Source: Myxococcales bacterium (GTDB lineage: Bacteria > Myxococcota_A > Polyangia > Nannocystales > Nannocystaceae). Taken from it: DNA of 64,000 nucleotides. The stretch lies in NCBI GenBank assembly GCA_020633335.1, contig JACKDU010000001.1, forward strand, positions 372,001 through 436,000. The letters run 5' to 3'. The translations under genes were made by a program, and so were the position numbers. Positions 8,449-16,788 of this stretch are shown piece after piece. Under the pieces are notes generated by a model. It saw only the letters and a program-made list of their open reading frames with translations, was not told the DNA's origin and did not search any database. The stretch's first letter is position 1. Each line of letters begins with the position of its first letter.

Positions 8449-8454
8449 ACTCTA
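8449..8454 (-). promoter_or_regulatory. putative -10 box TAGAGT for Cys-rich lipoprotein gene
   Basis: TAGAGT ends 6 nt before the ATG at 8442. Confidence 0.5.
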
Positions 8455-8527
8455 CGGCGAACGCCGGCCGAGATCGATCGCCGCGGCGATCGCTGGGGTC
8501 GATTTCGGTCGGGCCGCGGACCGGACC

Positions 8528-10187
8528 CTAGGGCCAGGCGATCCAGAGGCGGACGTTGCGGTCGTCGAGCTCGCCCGAGCCGTCGCCGTGCCAGGCGGCG
8601 GTGTAGTCGGCGATCGCGCGCGCGCGCCCGCCCTCGGCGAAGAGGTCGTCGGGGGTCGCGTAGTCGACGGCGATCCCGGTGATGCTGAGCATCCCGTTGT
8701 CCTCGTCGCGGACCTCGACCAGGCGCATCTCCTGGGGCTGGTCGGCCAGCGACGCGGTCCGCACCTCCCAGTAGGCGTGGCCGCCGAGCGGCTCGATCAC
8801 CTCGACCCGGTGGGTGTGGGAGTGGGCGCAGAGGTGCATGATCACCCCCGGGTAGTCGCCGAGGAGGGCCCGCCACTCGTCGGTGGTGAGGGCGTCGTCC
8901 TGGGTCGAGCCCCCGAGGCCGCCGCCGTCGCCGAGGGAGCCCGAGCAGTGGTGCGAGGTGACGATCACCGGCTCGCCCTGGGCCTCGGCCTCGTCGAGGG
9001 TCGGGGCGATGAAGGCGTCGACGTCGGCCTGGTGGATCACCCCCTCGGCGCCGCCGGTCGCCGCAGCCGAGTCGACCACCAGGATCCGGACGCCGCCGCT
9101 GACGAAGGAGTAGAGGCGCGCGGTCGCGGGCGATCACGTCGGCGTCGATCCCGTGGCCGTCGCCGGTGCTGGCGACGGTCGTCAGGAGGTCGACGACCTC
9201 GAGGAGCGCCCGCGCGGGATCGGCGGGGACCTGGCCGTCGACGACCGGTCCGCCGGGCTGCGACCAGTCGCGGGTGCCGCCGTCGCTCTGGTCGCCGATC
9301 GCCTGCTTGGCGAGGCCGGCGGGCACGAAGTTGCCCTGCACGAGGACGTCGTGGTTGCCGTTCACCCAGCGCCAGGGGACGTCGAGGCCGATCGGCGTGA
9401 AGGGGTCCTTGGGGTCGTTGTCGGGCCCCGGGACCGGGTCGTCGTCGATCCCCGAGTCGCAGTGGATCTGGCCCGGGCCGCCGTCGAGGATCCCCTGGAA
9501 CCAGCTCAGCTCGTTCTGCTGCGCGCTGTCGATGTTGTCGCCGCCGAGGAGGACGAAGTCGAGCGGGAGCTCGCCGTCGATCGCGTTGATCGTCCGCACC
9601 GCGGCGTTGAGCACCTGGCACATGTAGCTCTCCTGCGGGCGGAAGGAGGCGGTGAGGCCGTCGGGGGTGTCGAGGTTGGCGACCCGGGTCGGCGACTCGT
9701 CGTCGGCGAGCTGGGTGTCAGCGAGGTGGATGAAGCGGGTCATCAGCGCGGCCCCGGGGCCCGGCGTCGGCGCCTCGCCGAGGTCGAGCGTGCGATCCTG
9801 CACCGGCTCGCCGGCGGCGACGTCGTAGTCGCCGTAGCCCTCGTCCAGGAGCTGGTCGAGCTCGGCCGGGATCCGCGGGTCGAGGTAGGGGTCGCCCGGG
9901 GTCGTGAGGTTCTCGAGGACCTCCTCTGTGGTCAAAGGGACATGTCCCAAGGGCGGGAGAGGCGGCGGGAGCTCCTCGCCGGTCGACGAGCCGGCGCCGC
10001 TGGTCTCGGCGCCGGTCGACGAGGAGGTCGAGCCCTCGGCGTCGCTCGTCGACGAGGAGGTCGAGCCCTCGTCGCCGGTCGAGCCCTCGGTGCCGCCCTG
10101 GTCGTCGCCGACGCAGCCGGCGCCCGGGATCCCGAGGGCGAGGGCGAAGGGGAGGGCGAAGGCGAGGCGGCTCGATCGGCGCTCCAT
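8528..10187 (-). pseudogene. metallophosphoesterase lipoprotein, reading frame broken near 9118
   Basis: The N-terminal part reads from 10187 in one frame: signal peptide with lipobox AGC (Cys25), a Ser/Thr/Gly linker, then calcineurin-type motifs HLADTQLADD, LLGGDNID and VNGNHDVL. Near 9115-9122, within an alternating CG run, the frame must change. The protein then continues naturally (RLYSFVSGGVRILVVDS) through VTSHHCSG and CAHSHTH to a stop at 8528. Restoring one missing CG pair would join both parts into one protein of about 550 residues. The first metal motif has DTQ in place of DTH. The fold implies a secreted phosphoesterase. The break may be a real mutation or an assembly error. TACCAT ends 6 nt before the ATG. 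Confidence 0.8.
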
Positions 10188-10193
10188 CGCCGC

Positions 10194-10199
10194 ATGGTA
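10194..10199 (-). promoter_or_regulatory. putative -10 box TACCAT for metallophosphoesterase gene
   Basis: TACCAT ends 6 nt before the ATG at 10187. Confidence 0.45.
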
Positions 10200-10301
10200 C
10201 GCGATGCACGGCGGCCGCGGCGGGGGCGATCGATGTTCCGTTGAATCGTCGTCGGCGCCCTTGTCGCCGGCGCGGGCCTCTGCGAGTGTCTCCCCGCGCC
10301 C

Positions 10302-10718
10302 ATGAAGACCTTCTCCTCGTCCATCACCATCGACGCGCCGGCCTCGAAGATCTGGTCGATCCTCACCGACGGCGCCGCCTACCCGAGCTGGAACCCGACC
10401 GTCGTCAAGGTCGAGGGGACGATCGCCGCCGGCGAGAAGATCAAGGTCTTCGCGACGATCAGCCCGGATCGCGCCTTCCCGGTCAAGGTCGCCGAGTTCG
10501 TCCCGGGCGAGCGGATGCTCTGGTCGAGCGGGATGCCCCTCGGCCTCTTCAAGGGGGAGCGGAGCTTCGACCTCCGGCCGGTCGACGGGAAGATCCGCTT
10601 CGAGATGCGCGAGGTCTTCAGCGGCCTCCTCTCGCCGCTCATCGAGCGCTCGATCCCCGATCTCCAGCCGGCCTTCGACGAGTTCGCGGGGGCGCTCAAG
10701 CGCGCGGCCGAGGCCTGA
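10302..10718 (+). CDS. SRPBCC (START/polyketide-cyclase-like) family protein
   Basis: A 138-residue soluble protein with the typical helix-grip pattern: ITIDAPASKIWSILTDGAAYPSWNP at the N-terminus (the family opening motif), central beta strands (VAEFVPGERMLWSSGMPLGLFKGERSF), and a long C-terminal helix (IPDLQPAFDEFAGALKRAAEA). Proteins of this fold bind hydrophobic ligands. No neighbour indicates the ligand. The start is at the first ATG of the fold. Confidence 0.88.
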   Translation: MKTFSSSITIDAPASKIWSILTDGAAYPSWNPTVVKVEGTIAAGEKIKVFATISPDRAFPVKVAEFVPGERMLWSSGMPLGLFKGERSFDLRPVDGKIRFEMREVFSGLLSPLIERSIPDLQPAFDEFAGALKRAAEA

Positions 10719-10813
10719 GGAGCGCGGGGGCGGCGGTCAACGAGGGCGGGGTCGCGGCCCCCCGCGTGAGCGAGGTGAGCGCTCGACCTCAAGTCGGCTA
10801 GGCTCGTCCATGG

Positions 10814-11728
10814 ATGCCCGCGTCCCCGTCGCTCCTCGCCCTCGCGGTGGTCGCCGCGCTCGTCGGCGATCCATCGGCCCCGGTGAGCGAGCGGGCCGTC
10901 GAGCTCGTCGAGGTCCCGCCGCCGGCGCCGAGCGCCGAGGTGACGATCACGATCGAGGTCGCGTCGACACCAGCCGGCGACGACGTCGAGGCGGCGGCGG
11001 TCGGCGTCGAGGGCCCGGAGGTCGCGGCCGCCCCCGAGGTGCCGACGCCGGCCGAGGAGATCGACGAGCGCGCCAGGATCCGCCGCAGGATCGGCGCCGG
11101 CGTCGGCGCGGCCGCCGGGAGCACGCTCATGTTCGGGGCGACCGCCCTCCTCCACGCCCGGATCTACGAGCGGATCGGTGATTGCCTCCATCAGGATCTG
11201 AGCGCGATGGATCTCGGCCAGGCGCTCGGCAAGGCGATCACGGCGGGCCTCACCTGCGCGTGGATCCAGACCGGCAACGTCCTCCGCGGGGCGCTCTCCG
11301 GGCTGACGATCAGCGCTCAGGTCGTCGGGGCGGCCGGGGCAGGGACGCTCTTCGGGATCGCCAGCGCCGATCGCCACGCCCTCCGTCGCCGCTTCGGCTG
11401 GCGGGGGACCGGGGCGATCGCCGGCGGCGGCGTCCTCCTCGGCGGCGGCGTCGTGGCCTTCTTCGCCGGCTCCCTCTACTTCCGCCGGAGCCGGGCGCTC
11501 TGCGAGGACGCCGCGTGCTACCTGGACGACACCCGCGGCCTGCTGATCAGCGTCGACGCGGCCGCCCTCGGGATGGCGGTCGGCGCCGGCCTCCTCGGCC
11601 ATGGGCTCGCCTACCGCGCCCGGATCGCGCGCAACCGCCGGGATCACGGGCTCGCGGGCGGGCGCCTCCAGATCGCGCCGCTCGTCAGCGGGGGCTTCGT
11701 CGGCCTCGGGGTCGGCGGCGCGCTCTGA
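10814..11728 (+). CDS. membrane protein of unknown function
   Basis: A 304-residue protein with an N-terminal signal-like segment, an Ala/Pro/Val/Glu-rich linker to about residue 80, then four or five hydrophobic helices rich in Gly/Ala (IGAGVGAAAGSTLMFGATALL, SAQVVGAAGAGTLFGIAS, GAIAGGGVLLGGGVVAFFAGS, ALGMAVGAGLLGHG). Paired cysteines occur in soluble loops (GDCLHQ, ALCEDAACYL). The layout resembles the linker-plus-membrane C-terminus seen in the gene at 57203. No family recognised. A TAGGCT box lies 9 nt before the ATG. Confidence 0.65.
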   Translation: MPASPSLLALAVVAALVGDPSAPVSERAVELVEVPPPAPSAEVTITIEVASTPAGDDVEAAAVGVEGPEVAAAPEVPTPAEEIDERARIRRRIGAGVGAAAGSTLMFGATALLHARIYERIGDCLHQDLSAMDLGQALGKAITAGLTCAWIQTGNVLRGALSGLTISAQVVGAAGAGTLFGIASADRHALRRRFGWRGTGAIAGGGVLLGGGVVAFFAGSLYFRRSRALCEDAACYLDDTRGLLISVDAAALGMAVGAGLLGHGLAYRARIARNRRDHGLAGGRLQIAPLVSGGFVGLGVGGAL

Positions 11729-11821
11729 GGACCCGCGAGGGCGTCGTCTTCACGGGAGGGATGCGAGCGGCGGCGCCTCGATGCGTGCGGGGAAGCTTGT
11801 CACCGTCGCTGCGTCGGCCAA

Positions 11822-11865
11822 CGCCTCGAGGGCGGGCGTGAGCGATCACGCCCGCCCTCGAGGCG
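11822..11865. terminator. perfect 19-bp inverted repeat, putative bidirectional terminator
   Basis: Arms 11822-11840 and 11847-11865 are perfect complements around a 6-nt loop (agcgat). The element sits between the stop of the plus-strand gene (11728) and the end of the last minus-strand micro-ORF (11883), where a two-way terminator would be expected. There is no U-tract on either side, so intrinsic termination is not certain. Confidence 0.5.
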
Positions 11866-11882
11866 GTGTCGGCTGGTGGTGG

Positions 11883-11942
11883 CTAGCCCGGCGGTTCGGG
11901 CTGGGGGTTGAAGCCGGACTTGATCTTGGACTTGGTCTTCAT
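11883..11942 (-). CDS. micropeptide copy 3, MKTKSKIKSG + FNPQPEPPG type
   Basis: A 19-codon ORF reading MKTKSKIKSGFNPQPEPPG, then TAG. GGAG ends about 8 nt before the ATG (CGGAGATCAGACC), a good ribosome-binding site in a region with no other coding signal. It is the last of three near-identical ORFs on this strand. The basic Lys/Ser/Thr half and the Pro-rich FNPQPxPP half are kept in all copies, while spacers between copies (56-58 bp) share mainly the ribosome-binding-site region. Function unknown. Confidence 0.7.
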   Translation of the reverse strand: MKTKSKIKSGFNPQPEPPG

Positions 11943-11998
11943 GGTCTGATCTCCGCGATGAGGTGATGGTGCCGTGGCGGGGGGGTGTCCGGCGGCGG

Positions 11999-12055
11999 CT
12001 AGGGAGGATCGGGCTGGGGGTTGAAGCCGGACTTGAGCCTGGACTTGGTCTTCAT
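11999..12055 (-). CDS. micropeptide copy 2
   Basis: An 18-codon ORF reading MKTKSRLKSGFNPQPDPP, then TAG. The leader CGGAGACCAGACC matches that of copy 3 closely, with GGAG about 8 nt before the ATG. Substitutions relative to the other copies (Lys to Arg, Ile to Leu, Glu to Asp) are all conservative, which suggests selection on the peptide rather than on the DNA. Confidence 0.7.
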   Translation of the reverse strand: MKTKSRLKSGFNPQPDPP

Positions 12056-12113
12056 GGTCTGGTCTCCGCGTTCGGGAGCGTGGCGCTGGTGGTGGCGGTG
12101 GTGCTCGGCGGCG

Positions 12114-12173
12114 CTAGCCGGGAGGATCGGGCTGGGGGTTGAAGCCGGACTTGATCTTGGACTTGGCCTTCAT
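12114..12173 (-). CDS. micropeptide copy 1
   Basis: A 19-codon ORF reading MKAKSKIKSGFNPQPDPPG, then TAG. It is the first of the three in transcription order. AGGAG lies about 10-12 nt before the ATG (GAGAGGAGAGAGCGACG), a different leader from copies 2 and 3. It lies 207 bp downstream of the M23 peptidase gene on the same strand. Confidence 0.7.
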   Translation of the reverse strand: MKAKSKIKSGFNPQPDPPG

Positions 12174-12271
12174 CGTCGCTCTCTCCTCTCGTGCGCCGTC
12201 GTTGCCGGCGACATCTCGGGAGTGACCGAGCCCCGCCGATCAATTGCCGGGTCGTGTCGATCTTTGACGCG

Positions 12272-12288
12272 CCTGACCCTGCGTCAGG
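12272..12288. repeat. inverted repeat between M23 gene and micropeptides
   Basis: cctgac and gtcagg flank a 5-nt centre. Position suggests either the end of the M23 transcript or an operator for the micropeptide cluster; nothing in the sequence decides this. Confidence 0.35.
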
Positions 12289-12380
12289 GCGGCGCAGCGC
12301 GGCTGTGGGTGGCGATCGCCGGATGTAGGCGCGGGTCGTCCGGGCGCCGGCGCGGCCCGCATCTCTCGATCTACATGTCC

Positions 12381-13441
12381 CTACGGACAGTTCATCGAGG
12401 TCACGGACTGACCGGTCTTCGGCACGCCGTCGCCCGGCACGTCGACGAAGGAGACCGCGATCGACTGGCAGGTGCCCCACTCGCACTTCTCCTGGCGGGC
12501 GACGTGGGCGTGGCGCCCGGTCGAGTAGCCGCTCGACCCCGAGAGGCCGACCGCCTCGCCGCGGGGGACGAAGTCGCCGAGCCCGACCTGGACCTCGCTG
12601 AGGTGGGCGTAGAGCGAGGTCGTGCCGTCGCCGTGGAGGAGCGTCACCAGGTTCGCCTTGTTGATGCACGAGGCGTCGCCGCCGTTGTAGCAGGGGTCGC
12701 CGGGCTTGGTCTTGTCGTAGACGTAGTGGACCGTGCCGTCGGCGATCGCCACCAGCGGCGTGCCGACCCCGAGGGAGAAGTCGAAGGCGTAGGCCGAGGT
12801 CCCCTGGTGGCTGAAGTCGCCGAAGTTGCCCTGGGTGATCTTCGCCGTCGTCCCGCAGACCAGCGGGAGGTAGAAGCCGTCGGGGGGCTCGGGCGGCTCG
12901 TCGAGGGTGCACTCGACGAGCCCCGACCAGACGAAGCCGTCGAGGCCGGCGAGGTGATCTCGTACCACTGGTCGTTGCCGTCGAGGAGCTCGCCGCTGAC
13001 GAGATCGACGACGTCGACGATCGCCCCGGAGGCGAGGGTGCCGAGCGGCGGGTTGGCGGTCGAGGGATCGGGGCGGACGTTGAGCACGTCGCCGGGCGCG
13101 ACCGCGACCCGGACCCGCGGGCAGTCGTCGAGGTTGTCGCCGGTGGTGGTGGTCGTGGTGAGCGCGTCGCCGGTCGAGCTCGAGGTCGCGTCGCCGCTGG
13201 TCGTATCGCCGCCGCTCGATCCCCCGGAGGTCGAGCCCTCGCCGCTCGCGTCGCCGGTGGAGGTCGACCCGTCGCCGGTGGTCGTCGACGCGCCGCTCGC
13301 CGACGTGAACCCGCCGGTCGAGCCCTCGCTCCCACCCTCGCCGTCGTCGGCGGAGCAGGCGGCCGCGGCGAGGAGGAGCGCGAGGGGGGCGGCGCGGAGG
13401 GGAGCGAGGCGGCGGAGAGCGAGGCGGCGGAGAGGGCCCAT
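12381..13441 (-). pseudogene. M23 peptidase lipoprotein with SH3-like domain, frame broken near 12958
   Basis: From 13441: a signal peptide with lipobox AAAC, a Ser/Thr/Gly linker to about residue 100, then a bacterial SH3-like segment (RVRVAVAPGDVLNVRPDPST to DQWYEI). Near 12955-12962 the frame must shift. The continuation reads AGLDGFVWSGLVECTLDEPPEPP and then an intact LytM/M23 domain: HQGTSAYAFDF (zinc His and Asp), SLYAHLSEVQVGLGDFV and STGRHAHV (catalytic H-x-H). The stop is at 12381. One missing base would restore about 350 residues. It would be an envelope-anchored peptidoglycan endopeptidase. Assembly error and true decay cannot be told apart here. Confidence 0.82.
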
Positions 13442-13527
13442 GTCTCCACGTAGCCGAGGCGCCGCGCGATTTCAAGCGCCCCGCGCCCCGGGGCTCGGCG
13501 CGCCCGTTGGTCACGCGACGCCGGGTG

Positions 13528-13533
13528 TATGGT
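13528..13533 (+). promoter_or_regulatory. putative -10 box TATGGT for gene at 13540
   Basis: TATGGT ends 6 nt before the ATG. A possible -35, TTGGTC, lies at 13507-13512, with a short 15-bp spacer. Confidence 0.45.
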
Positions 13534-13539
13534 CGACGG

Positions 13540-13923
13540 ATGCGCCGCGCCCCGCTCCTCCTCGCCGCCCTGATCGCCGCGACGCTCGGCTGGCGGAGCG
13601 AGGCCCGGGACGTCGAGCCCTGCACCGCCGAGCGCCTCTGCAGGTCCGGCGGGGTCGAGTGCCGCTTCGACAGGGGGGACCCCGCAGCCTGCGAGGAGGA
13701 CGTCAAGGAGCGCGGCCTCGTCCGGGTCTGCACCCGCAGCAACGCCAACGTCTACTGTCCGAAGGACCAGATCAAGCGGCGCCCCGGGTGCGCGATCGAT
13801 GCCGACGCGGAGGGGGGCGGCGCCGCCATCATGAGCCTCGCGTTGATCCTCGTCGTTCGGGTCTCCCGGCGGCGCGCTGACAAGCGTTCGTTCGGCGCGT
13901 CATCGGGGCGATCCTGCGGCTAG
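13540..13923 (+). CDS. secreted Cys-containing protein with C-terminal hydrophobic anchor
   Basis: A 127-residue protein. It has a signal peptide (MRRAPLLLAALIAATLGW), a small domain with about eight cysteines (CTAERLC, GGVEC, AACEED, RVCTRS, VYCPKD, GCAID), then a hydrophobic helix (AAIMSLALILVVRV) followed by RRR. This end resembles a C-terminal sorting signal of the MYXO-CTERM style, but the tail after the Arg cluster is longer than usual. The start at 13540 is preferred over the upstream in-frame GTG at 13507 because it gives a clean signal peptide and has a -10 box 6 nt upstream. The 3' end overlaps the convergent HipA-family gene by 4 bp. Confidence 0.65.
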   Translation: MRRAPLLLAALIAATLGWRSEARDVEPCTAERLCRSGGVECRFDRGDPAACEEDVKERGLVRVCTRSNANVYCPKDQIKRRPGCAIDADAEGGGAAIMSLALILVVRVSRRRADKRSFGASSGRSCG

Positions 13924-15110
13924 TGCCGTCCCAGAGGGACGCGGTCGAGGTGGCGCTCGATCAAGGCCCGCTCGTCCGCCTCATATCCGAGCTCTTCTCC
14001 CACCTCGCTCCAGATCGTGCGGACGCGCTCCGCCGCCGAGCGCACCCAGGCGCGGATTTCGGCGTAGTCGAAGCTGCAGACCGCCGCCAGCCGGCAAAAT
14101 GACGTCTCGTTGATGTCCTCAAAGCGTTTGGAGTGTCCGAGATCGAGCGCCATCTCGTCGTCCACCTTCCCTTGGTAGACGACGGTGGAGACCAGATCGT
14201 AGGCGGGCGCGAGGCGCGGTGTCCGACCGTCTGAGTAGATGAGCGACCAGTTCTTGAGGTGTGCGTCCGTGTTCCCGGCGAGGGCGCAGAAGACGAGTCG
14301 CTCGCAGAACGATCGGAGATCGTTCGGGGCGATCGCCGCGAGCACGGCGGCGATCTCCTCGTAGTCGCCTCGGTACTGAGGATCGCCCGGCGGGCGATCG
14401 AGCACCTGGCCGAAGTCCTCGATGTGGATCCGTCCCCCGCCGGGTCGTCGATCGAAGCGTTCGATCAGGTAGAGCGAACCGTCTCCGGTCGGGATCGTCG
14501 CCGGGAGATCGACGATCTCTTCGACGCGGCCGAGCCTGAAGGGCGGGACCTCGATGCCAGCGCGGCGAGCCCACTCCATCGTCGCGCCCTCGACCCTCGG
14601 GAGGGCGGGGAAGCGAGGATCGTGGAACTTCGCGATCCAGGCCCCTTCCTCGCCGTGGATTGGCACGACGAAGCCGCGATCGGACGAGCGGAGGGAGAGC
14701 TTCCACTGCGCGCCCGCCAGCGAGAAGTGGAGCCGGCCGGCGGTCGGCGGCCGCCTGCTTGCCTTCGCGGGGCGCCGGGTCGGCGATGAGCCGGGGCGGA
14801 GGACGACCGCGCCGGGGAGGTCGTCAGCCAGGACCGCGAGGAGCCCGAAGACGTCCCCCTCGTCGGTGCCCGCCTGCCTCGCAACCGCCCGTCGGAGCGG
14901 TCCCTGGGGCAGGAGGTGCGCGAACCAGCAGAGCGGACCGGAGACCTCGATCGTGTGCGGGCGGCGGTCCTCGAAGAAGAGCCCGAGCGTCGGTCGATCG
15001 GGATCGGCGAGCCACGCGGGATCGAAGGTGAAGACGCTCCGAGCGTCATCCTCGAAGTGTTCGAGGGCGCCGACCCGGGTCTCGCTCACCAGGACGTCGA
15101 AGGTGCTCAT
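13920..15110 (-). CDS. HipA-family Ser/Thr kinase (toxin-like)
   Basis: A 396-residue protein of normal HipA length. The N-terminal third matches the HipA N domain (LCWFAHLLPQGPLRRAVA, DVFGLLAVLADDLPGAVVL). The nucleotide-binding segment HFSLAGAQWKLSL follows. The catalytic loop GNTDAHLKNWSL has the expected Asp, His, Lys and Asn, and the metal-binding segment is APAYDLVST. All key residues are present, so it should be an active kinase. HipA kinases phosphorylate translation factors or tRNA synthetases and are usually paired with a HipB DNA-binding antitoxin. Here there is no HipB; instead its ATG overlaps the TGA of a DUF262 gene by 4 bp. Base composition is visibly less GC-rich than in neighbours, suggesting transfer. 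Confidence 0.88.
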   Translation of the reverse strand: MSTFDVLVSETRVGALEHFEDDARSVFTFDPAWLADPDRPTLGLFFEDRRPHTIEVSGPLCWFAHLLPQGPLRRAVARQAGTDEGDVFGLLAVLADDLPGAVVLRPGSSPTRRPAKASRRPPTAGRLHFSLAGAQWKLSLRSSDRGFVVPIHGEEGAWIAKFHDPRFPALPRVEGATMEWARRAGIEVPPFRLGRVEEIVDLPATIPTGDGSLYLIERFDRRPGGGRIHIEDFGQVLDRPPGDPQYRGDYEEIAAVLAAIAPNDLRSFCERLVFCALAGNTDAHLKNWSLIYSDGRTPRLAPAYDLVSTVVYQGKVDDEMALDLGHSKRFEDINETSFCRLAAVCSFDYAEIRAWVRSAAERVRTIWSEVGEELGYEADERALIERHLDRVPLGRH

Positions 15111-16714
15111 CCGGTGGCCTTCACGCGAGCGAGGATGGAGGCGATCGAGGGGCGATCGCTCTCGCCCGCGCCGCTGCGCTCACGGAAGAAGGTGCGCGAC
15201 CAGCGATCCAGGATCTCGCCGCGGAGGGCGACCCCTCGCTCGAGATCGCCGCTGGCGAAGGCGTCGACGATGCTGCCCTCGAGCAGGTGACTGCGCCAGA
15301 GGTCGGGGAGCTGGAGGAGCGTGCTGGGGCTGAGGATGAGCCCCATGTCGTCCCGCGAGCGGACGAGGAAACGCGCGGCGATCGACTCCGCGTCATCGAC
15401 GCGAAAGTAGATGTCGCCGAGATCATGTTCGGCCAGGAGCCCCTGGATCGCCTCGGTGTCGAGGACCTCGCCGCTTGTGGGATCGCGTGGCTCCGCGCCG
15501 AAGATCGCCAGGGCGAAGAGGCGGGTGACGGCCTCGCGGCCGTTCCAGCGATCGACGCTCGTCGGAAACCCCGCGACGTCATCGGGCAGGGCGGCGAGGA
15601 GGGCCTGGGTCGCTGCGACAGGATCGTCGCCGACACACGCCTGAAGGCGGCTGACCGTCGCGTCGCTGGTGTCTCGGTGGTGCTTTGTGAGGGCGCCCCG
15701 CCAGACCCAGCGCTTCAGCAGCTCGAGCGTCCTCGCCTCCGGCGCCGGGTGGAGGTCGAAGAAGCGGCTGAGGAGGCGGAGCGGGAGCTTGTAGGGGAGC
15801 AGCTTGACGTGGGGGATCCCGGCGATGCTCACGAGGAAGGTGATCACGCGGCGCATCGCGACCTCGGTCCGCTCGAGGGCCTCCGGAGACACGTCGATGT
15901 CCCCTTCGGCGTCGCGGAAGCGCTCGCGCGGGTCGATCCCCTCGACCGCCTTGAGGGCGTCGAGGAGGTCTCGGCGCTCGATCTCGCCGAAGCCGGTCTC
16001 GCTGAGGCGCGCAGAGGCGGCGCCGAGGGAGCGATCCCCGCTGCCGTGGAGCGCCTCGAAGACCTCCTCCTCCTTCATCGCCACGCCGGCCGTGTTGACG
16101 CGCTTGAAGATGACCCGGAGCGCGGACTCCGACGCGCCGTCGACGATGTAGGCCGGGATTGTGTACTCGCGAATTGTCTGGCCGACCGCGAGTGATCGCT
16201 GGACCAGATCGGGGCGATCCGTGCGCAAGGCCCACTCGTTGAGCCATCGGAGCTGCTCGACGGAGCCGTCGAGGACGTTGAGCGGGATCCAGTGGAGTGG
16301 GGCCTCCGCGCGCGTGAGCCGTACGAAGCACTCCTCCTCGAGGTCGAACCAGAGCGCGTGGATGTCCCCGCGAGGCCGCTTGTCGGGGTGGAGGAGGGCG
16401 CCAGCGAGCGCGGTCACCCGCTGCTGCCCGTCGACCACAAAGAGCGCGTCCTGCAGGGCCGGGGCCACGACCTGGGAGGGTCCGAAGTGGATCGTCCCTG
16501 CGGGGGCGGGACCCTTCGAGAAGAGGAGGGAGCCGATCGGGAAGCCGCGCCACATGCTGTCGAAGAGATCGATCACGTGGGTCGATCGCCAGCGCTGCGG
16601 ACGCTGGAACTCGGGCACCCGCACCCTGCCGCCACGGATCTCATGCAGGAGATCCCGGACGGAGAACGTGTACACCTGCGGGCGGCGCGTCACCTTGGGG
16701 AGCGCGGTCTTCAC
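15107..16714 (-). CDS. DUF262 (GmrSD N-terminal-like) protein
   Basis: A 535-residue protein. The N-terminal domain has the DUF262/ParB-like signature: RVPEFQRPQRWRSTHVIDLFDSMWRGFPIGSLL, then FVVDGQQRVTALAGAL (DGQQR motif) and later VIFKRVNTAGVAM. The helical C-terminal half ends with RSHLLEGSIVDAF and lacks any HNH (DUF1524) motif, so it is not a full GmrSD endonuclease. DUF262 proteins occur in modification-dependent restriction and other defence systems. The gene is translationally coupled to the HipA-family kinase downstream. The start is GTG at 16714, chosen because TATCGT ends 7 nt before it; the open frame extends further upstream but through shadow sequence of the cytochrome gene. Confidence 0.8.
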   Translation of the reverse strand: MKTALPKVTRRPQVYTFSVRDLLHEIRGGRVRVPEFQRPQRWRSTHVIDLFDSMWRGFPIGSLLFSKGPAPAGTIHFGPSQVVAPALQDALFVVDGQQRVTALAGALLHPDKRPRGDIHALWFDLEEECFVRLTRAEAPLHWIPLNVLDGSVEQLRWLNEWALRTDRPDLVQRSLAVGQTIREYTIPAYIVDGASESALRVIFKRVNTAGVAMKEEEVFEALHGSGDRSLGAASARLSETGFGEIERRDLLDALKAVEGIDPRERFRDAEGDIDVSPEALERTEVAMRRVITFLVSIAGIPHVKLLPYKLPLRLLSRFFDLHPAPEARTLELLKRWVWRGALTKHHRDTSDATVSRLQACVGDDPVAATQALLAALPDDVAGFPTSVDRWNGREAVTRLFALAIFGAEPRDPTSGEVLDTEAIQGLLAEHDLGDIYFRVDDAESIAARFLVRSRDDMGLILSPSTLLQLPDLWRSHLLEGSIVDAFASGDLERGVALRGEILDRWSRTFFRERSGAGESDRPSIASILARVKATG

Positions 16715-16721
16715 GGCATCG

Positions 16722-16727
16722 ACGATA
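16722..16727 (-). promoter_or_regulatory. putative -10 box TATCGT for DUF262-HipA operon
   Basis: TATCGT ends 7 nt before the GTG start at 16714. Confidence 0.4.
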
Positions 16728-16788
16728 CCCGCAACCGCGTCCGCCCGCCAACGGGGAGCCAAGGCGCCCTTGAGCGAGCGACGGCGCC

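Noticed and set aside
11883..12173. Reading the micro-ORF triplet as a CRISPR-like or purely DNA repeat.
   Set aside because: Only three units, spacers related rather than unique, and all three maintain start, stop and conservative residue changes.
11883..12380. Idea that the PQPxPP peptides bind the SH3-like domain of the neighbouring M23 lipoprotein.
   Set aside because: Bacterial SH3 domains are not known to use eukaryotic-style Pro-rich ligands; adjacency alone is too weak.
13920..16714. Naming the pair a classical HipBA toxin-antitoxin system.
   Set aside because: No HipB-like helix-turn-helix protein is present in the cassette or next to it.
15107..16714. Calling the DUF262 protein a GmrSD-type restriction endonuclease.
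   Set aside because: No DUF1524 HNH motif is visible in its C-terminal half.
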